From Planctomycetota bacterium (GTDB taxonomy: Bacteria > Planctomycetota > UBA1135 > GCA-002686595), in assembly GCA_011524785.1 (NCBI GenBank), contig WTJQ01000550.1:1-9272 (forward strand): a stretch of DNA of 9,272 nucleotides. The letters are read 5' to 3'. The translations under genes and the position numbers were made by a program. This document shows, in pieces, positions 7,008 through 9,272 of this stretch. The notes beneath the pieces are model-generated. The model ran no database searches. It was not told the origin of the DNA and saw only the letters and a list, made by a program, of their open reading frames with translations. Every line of letters begins with the position of its first letter. Position 1 is the stretch's first letter.

Positions 7008-7630
7008 TGCAGCTCTCCCTCGGACTCCTGGCGGCCCTCGCGCCGCTCCTCGTTCCGGGCCAGCCGGCCCGCCCCGCGGAGGTCACGGCCCCCAGCGCCC
7101 CGACCGCAGTCTCCAGCGCCTTCCTCACCATCGAGGAGGCCCTCGAGCTCTGCTTCCCCGACTGCACCGTCCGGCGCGGCACGGTGTTCCTCGAGGAGGA
7201 CGAGGTCGAGCGGGTGGAGGACCTGGCCGGCGTCAAGGACATCCGCGCCATCGCTCACCCCTACGAGGCCTTCGACGAGGACGGGAAGCTCGTGGGAACG
7301 GCCTGGTTCGACAGCCGCAAGGTGCGGTCGAAGAAGCAGACCCTCATGGTCGCCGCGGACCCCAAGGGCCGCATCCTCCGCGTGGAGGTGCTCGCCTTCC
7401 TGGAGCCCCGCCAGTACCTGCCCCCCGCGCGCTGGTTCGGCCAGCTGATCGGCAAGGAGCTCGGGCCGGCCCTCTCCCTCGATGGCGAGGTGCGCAACCT
7501 CGCGGGCGCGACCCTCAGCGCGCGCGCCTCGGTGCGGTCCGCCCGGCTCGCCCTCGCGCTGCAGCGGGTGCTCGGCGAGCGCGCGGACGACGGCCCGCCC
7601 GCGGGCGGGGCCAAGGGCGCGCGGCCGTGA
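7007..7630 (+). CDS. Exported FMN-binding-domain protein (probable covalent flavoprotein)
   Basis: This 207-residue protein has a cleavable-looking signal peptide (MQLSLGLLAALAPLLVPG) and then an FMN-binding domain (Pfam PF04205 type). Recognisable parts are the helix LTIEEALELCFPDC, DGKLVGTAWFDSRKV, ILRVEVLAFLEPRQYLPP followed by RWFGQLIGKEL, and the C-terminal motif AGATLS (166-171). In this family the Thr of [S/A]GAT is the site where ApbE attaches FMN, so T169 is the predicted flavinylated residue. Cys49 and Cys53 could form a disulfide, which is not a general family feature. The tail after about residue 190 is low-complexity Gly/Pro/Ala. Start and stop overlap the neighbouring genes (TGATG and GTGA). 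It is predicted to carry electrons in the periplasm between the downstream haem-type membrane protein and a terminal acceptor. The family assignment is secure; the physiological acceptor is inferred. Confidence 0.87.
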   Translation: MQLSLGLLAALAPLLVPGQPARPAEVTAPSAPTAVSSAFLTIEEALELCFPDCTVRRGTVFLEEDEVERVEDLAGVKDIRAIAHPYEAFDEDGKLVGTAWFDSRKVRSKKQTLMVAADPKGRILRVEVLAFLEPRQYLPPARWFGQLIGKELGPALSLDGEVRNLAGATLSARASVRSARLALALQRVLGERADDGPPAGGAKGARP

Positions 7631-8091
7631 GCCGCGGCCTCGCCTGGACGATCCACCTGGCCACGGGGGTCCTCGGACTCTCGGGCCTCGTCTGGGCGTG
7701 GATGCGGTACCTGCTCGAGCCCGTGGACGAGTTCTCGATCCTGCACCACCCGGCCGAGCCCGACGTCCGGGTCCTGCACCTGCTGGTAGCGCCAGCGGCC
7801 CTGTTCCTGTGGGGCGTCGTCTGGCGTTCGCACGTCTGGGCACGCTGGCGGGTCGGCGTCCAGCAGCGGCGCCGCACGGGCCTCGTCCTGATGCTGCTGG
7901 TCCTGCCGATGGTCGCCTCGGGCTACGGCCTGCAGGTCACGGACGAGCCGGCCTGGCGCGAGGCGTGGATCTGGGTCCACGGCGTCAGCGGCACGCTCTT
8001 CGCCCTCGTGTACCTGGCACACCAGTTCGGCTCACGGCTGGTGCCGCGGCGCGGAGCGAGGGGCGACCACAAGTCCCGCGAGGCCGCCTAG
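7627..8091 (+). CDS. Four-helix membrane protein, probable cytochrome b-like electron donor
   Basis: This 154-residue protein has four predicted membrane helices (about residues 7-28, 47-67, 84-104 and 113-134). Arg-rich segments after helix 2 (RWRVGVQQRRR) and after helix 4 place the N- and C-termini in the cytoplasm by the positive-inside rule. Histidines lie at helix ends: H10 (helix 1, inner), H51 (helix 2, outer), H69 (helix 2, inner), H118 (helix 4, outer) and H132 (helix 4, inner). H51 with H118, and H132 with H10 or H69, could ligate two b haems, as in small cytochrome b561- or DUF4405-like proteins. The GTG at 7627 overlaps the TGA of the FMN-binding gene; no better in-frame start gives helix 1. 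Position and histidines suggest it passes electrons from quinol or the cytoplasm to the periplasmic flavoprotein. The family name is not certain; a haem-free membrane anchor is the alternative. Confidence 0.78.
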   Translation: MSRGLAWTIHLATGVLGLSGLVWAWMRYLLEPVDEFSILHHPAEPDVRVLHLLVAPAALFLWGVVWRSHVWARWRVGVQQRRRTGLVLMLLVLPMVASGYGLQVTDEPAWREAWIWVHGVSGTLFALVYLAHQFGSRLVPRRGARGDHKSREAA

Positions 8092-8110
8092 CCTGCCGGC
8101 CCCTCCGGGC

Positions 8111-8986
8111 TCAGAGGCGGCGTAGACCCAGCAGGCGCTCGAGGAGGCGGCCTGCGCGCTGCCACATCCTCCGCCGCCGGACCCGAGCCGCCACCGCGCG
8201 CGCCAGGGCCCGCCTGCGCTTCCGGTCGGGCTCATAGGCGAGGAGGAAGGCGGCGCGCTCGCGCGGTCCGACGACAGCGCCCTCGGAGCGCCCCCGCAGC
8301 CAGCGCTCGAGGCGAGCCAGGTTCGAGAGGCGCACCCCTTCAGGCAGCGCGGCGGACCGCGCGCAGCGGTCGAGGTCGAGGAGCAGCAGACGTGGCTGCC
8401 CGTCCGGCCCGGTCCCCGCGTGCAGCAGGTTCGCGGGCTGGAGGTCGACGTGATCGAGCCCCAGGGCGTGCGCCTTGCGAACCAGGTCACCCGCAGCCCG
8501 CGCGAGGGCCCGCAGGAGGAGCCGGTCAGGAGCCGGCTCGCTCAGCACCTGGCGCAGGTCCTGGGCGTTCGGCGCGTGGACCGTCCCCAGCTCGAGGTCC
8601 CATCGTCGAGATCCGATGGGGCGGGCCCGCACCAGCACGGGCGTCGCGACCTGCAGCCCCGCCTCGAGCAGCTCCTGACCCAGGCGAGCCTCGGCGAGGG
8701 CGCGCTCGGGCCCCGCGAAGCCGCGGCTGCGAAGGCCGCGCAGGAGGCCCCCGCGCTGGTACGACCGCACCACCACCGCGCCCCGGGGATGCTGCAGGAG
8801 GCGGACCCGAGCCCGCCCCCGCGCCGAGAGCGGCGTGCCCGCCGCTCCCTGCTCAGGCGCGTCGAGGGGCGCGAAGCCCTCCGACCAGCCGGGTGCGGAC
8901 CAGCGAGCCCCCCAGGGGCCGCGGTCCTCGCTCCAACCGGCCGGCGCTCGGCCCGGGGCCAGTCGTCTCTCAGTCGAGCCCGACAC
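8111..8986 (-). CDS. Lipopolysaccharide kinase-like protein (Kdo kinase/WaaP family)
   Basis: These kinases phosphorylate Kdo or heptose in the lipopolysaccharide inner core at the cytoplasmic face of the inner membrane. The 291-residue product shows the family's RSYQRGGLLRGL start, a helix (ALAEARLGQELLEAGLQVATP), the catalytic HVDLQPANLL (H179, D181, N186) and the metal-binding LLLLDLDRC (D204, D206; the family usually has DFDR). The C-terminal 50 residues are very Arg-rich. The start is uncertain. GTG at 8986 is the only ATG/GTG/TTG in frame between the upstream stop and the kinase core, and it overlaps the upstream gene by 17 bases. A longer version from GTG 9154 would lie deep within that gene and consists of Arg/Pro/Ser junk. 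The N-terminal region is Trp-rich (W18, W25, W29, W34) and unlike the family. The gene converges on the membrane protein, with 19 bases between stops. The exact sugar substrate is not determinable. Confidence 0.78.
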   Translation of the reverse strand: MSGSTERRLAPGRAPAGWSEDRGPWGARWSAPGWSEGFAPLDAPEQGAAGTPLSARGRARVRLLQHPRGAVVVRSYQRGGLLRGLRSRGFAGPERALAEARLGQELLEAGLQVATPVLVRARPIGSRRWDLELGTVHAPNAQDLRQVLSEPAPDRLLLRALARAAGDLVRKAHALGLDHVDLQPANLLHAGTGPDGQPRLLLLDLDRCARSAALPEGVRLSNLARLERWLRGRSEGAVVGPRERAAFLLAYEPDRKRRRALARAVAARVRRRRMWQRAGRLLERLLGLRRL

Positions 8987-9272
8987 CGAAGCCAGCGTCG
9001 CCGCTGGCCGGCGCCTCCTCGCTCGCAGTGCTGGACTCGGTCGCGGCCGCAGCCTCGGGCGCCGGAGCAGGCTCACGCCGCGGCTCCGGGGCGGGCTCGG
9101 CTGCTGCCGGGGCCGGGGCCGGCTCGTCCGCGGCCAGGCCCATTCCGAAGCCACCGCCCGCGGGGGCCGGGGCCTCCTTGGGAGCGACCTCCGCAGCCGC
9201 CGGCTCCGCGTCGCGCTCGGGTGCGCGCTCCTCGCGGCGGGCAGGACGCTCGCGGCGGCTCCGCTTCGGCGG
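8970..9272 (-). CDS. C-terminal tail of an unidentified protein (start outside window)
   Basis: An open frame enters from the right edge and ends at a TGA (8972-8970). The 100 visible residues begin with a basic segment (PPKRSRRERPARREER) and then become Ala/Pro/Glu-rich and probably disordered. A short motif occurs twice: GGFGMGL (about 9155-9135) and GFGVGLD at the very C-terminus (8993-8973). The acidic/Ala/Pro composition and the repeated motif favour this frame over the Arg/Pro/Ser-rich frame that overlaps it. Such basic then acidic tails occur on RNA-binding proteins such as RNase E/G or DEAD-box helicases, but no catalytic domain is visible, so no function is assigned. The kinase-like gene overlaps its end and is probably co-transcribed. 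Confidence 0.7.
   Translation of the reverse strand, partial: PPKRSRRERPARREERAPERDAEPAAAEVAPKEAPAPAGGGFGMGLAADEPAPAPAAAEPAPEPRREPAPAPEAAAATESSTASEEAPASGDAGFGVGLD

Noticed and set aside
8092..8110. A possible bidirectional terminator between the convergent genes
   Set aside because: Only a 4-bp CCGG/CCGG pairing is available in the 19-base gap, and there is no T-run on either strand.
8987..9154. A longer start (GTG 9154) for the lipopolysaccharide-kinase-like gene
   Set aside because: The extra 56 residues are Arg/Pro/Ser-rich and lie over the C-terminal tail of the upstream gene, whose frame has a repeated motif and more plausible composition.

Overview
This is a very GC-rich bacterial window with short intergenic gaps, GC-rich third codon positions and almost no recognisable Shine-Dalgarno sequences. 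A beta-barrel outer-membrane protein ending in Phe and a lipopolysaccharide-kinase-like gene indicate an organism with an outer membrane. The large soluble Ser/Thr kinase fused to an ATPase and a helical-repeat region, the weak Shine-Dalgarno usage and the short signal peptides would suit a high-GC planctomycete or a myxobacterium-like lineage. The sequence alone does not settle the phylum.

Region 1 (1-1104, + strand) is the translation-factor block: the C-terminal third of initiation factor IF-2 (infB), a perfect 10-bp hairpin, then the ribosome-maturation factor rbfA. Region 2 (1115-4516, +) begins 10 bases after rbfA, where truB often lies in other bacteria. It holds a single 1133-residue protein: kinase domain, STAND/AAA-type ATPase, then alpha-helical TPR-like repeats. 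A small GC hairpin follows its stop codon.

Region 3 (4573-8091, +) is the most interesting part. A conspicuously AT-rich patch carries a near-consensus -35/-10 promoter (TTGTAA, 17 bp, TATCAT). A perfect 7-5-7 palindrome resembling a Fur-family operator sits almost exactly in its spacer. Downstream are four tightly packed genes: a secreted ApbE flavin transferase, an outer-membrane porin, an exported FMN-binding-domain protein with a flavinylation motif, and a four-helix membrane protein whose histidines fit two b-type haems. The last three are linked by a 21-base gap, then a TGATG and a GTGA overlap. The inferred pathway takes electrons from the quinol pool or cytoplasm, through the membrane haem protein, to a covalently flavinylated periplasmic protein matured by ApbE, and on to a substrate admitted by the porin. 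If the palindrome is a Fur site, ferric iron is the likely acceptor and the operon is an iron-starvation-induced periplasmic reductase.

Region 4 (8111-9272, - strand) converges on region 3. It contains a Kdo/WaaP-type lipopolysaccharide kinase homologue. Its most likely GTG start overlaps the end of an upstream gene, of which only an Ala/Pro/Glu-rich C-terminal tail is visible. No tRNA, rRNA, CRISPR array, insertion sequence or prophage gene was seen, and no gene-free stretch exceeds about 200 bases.
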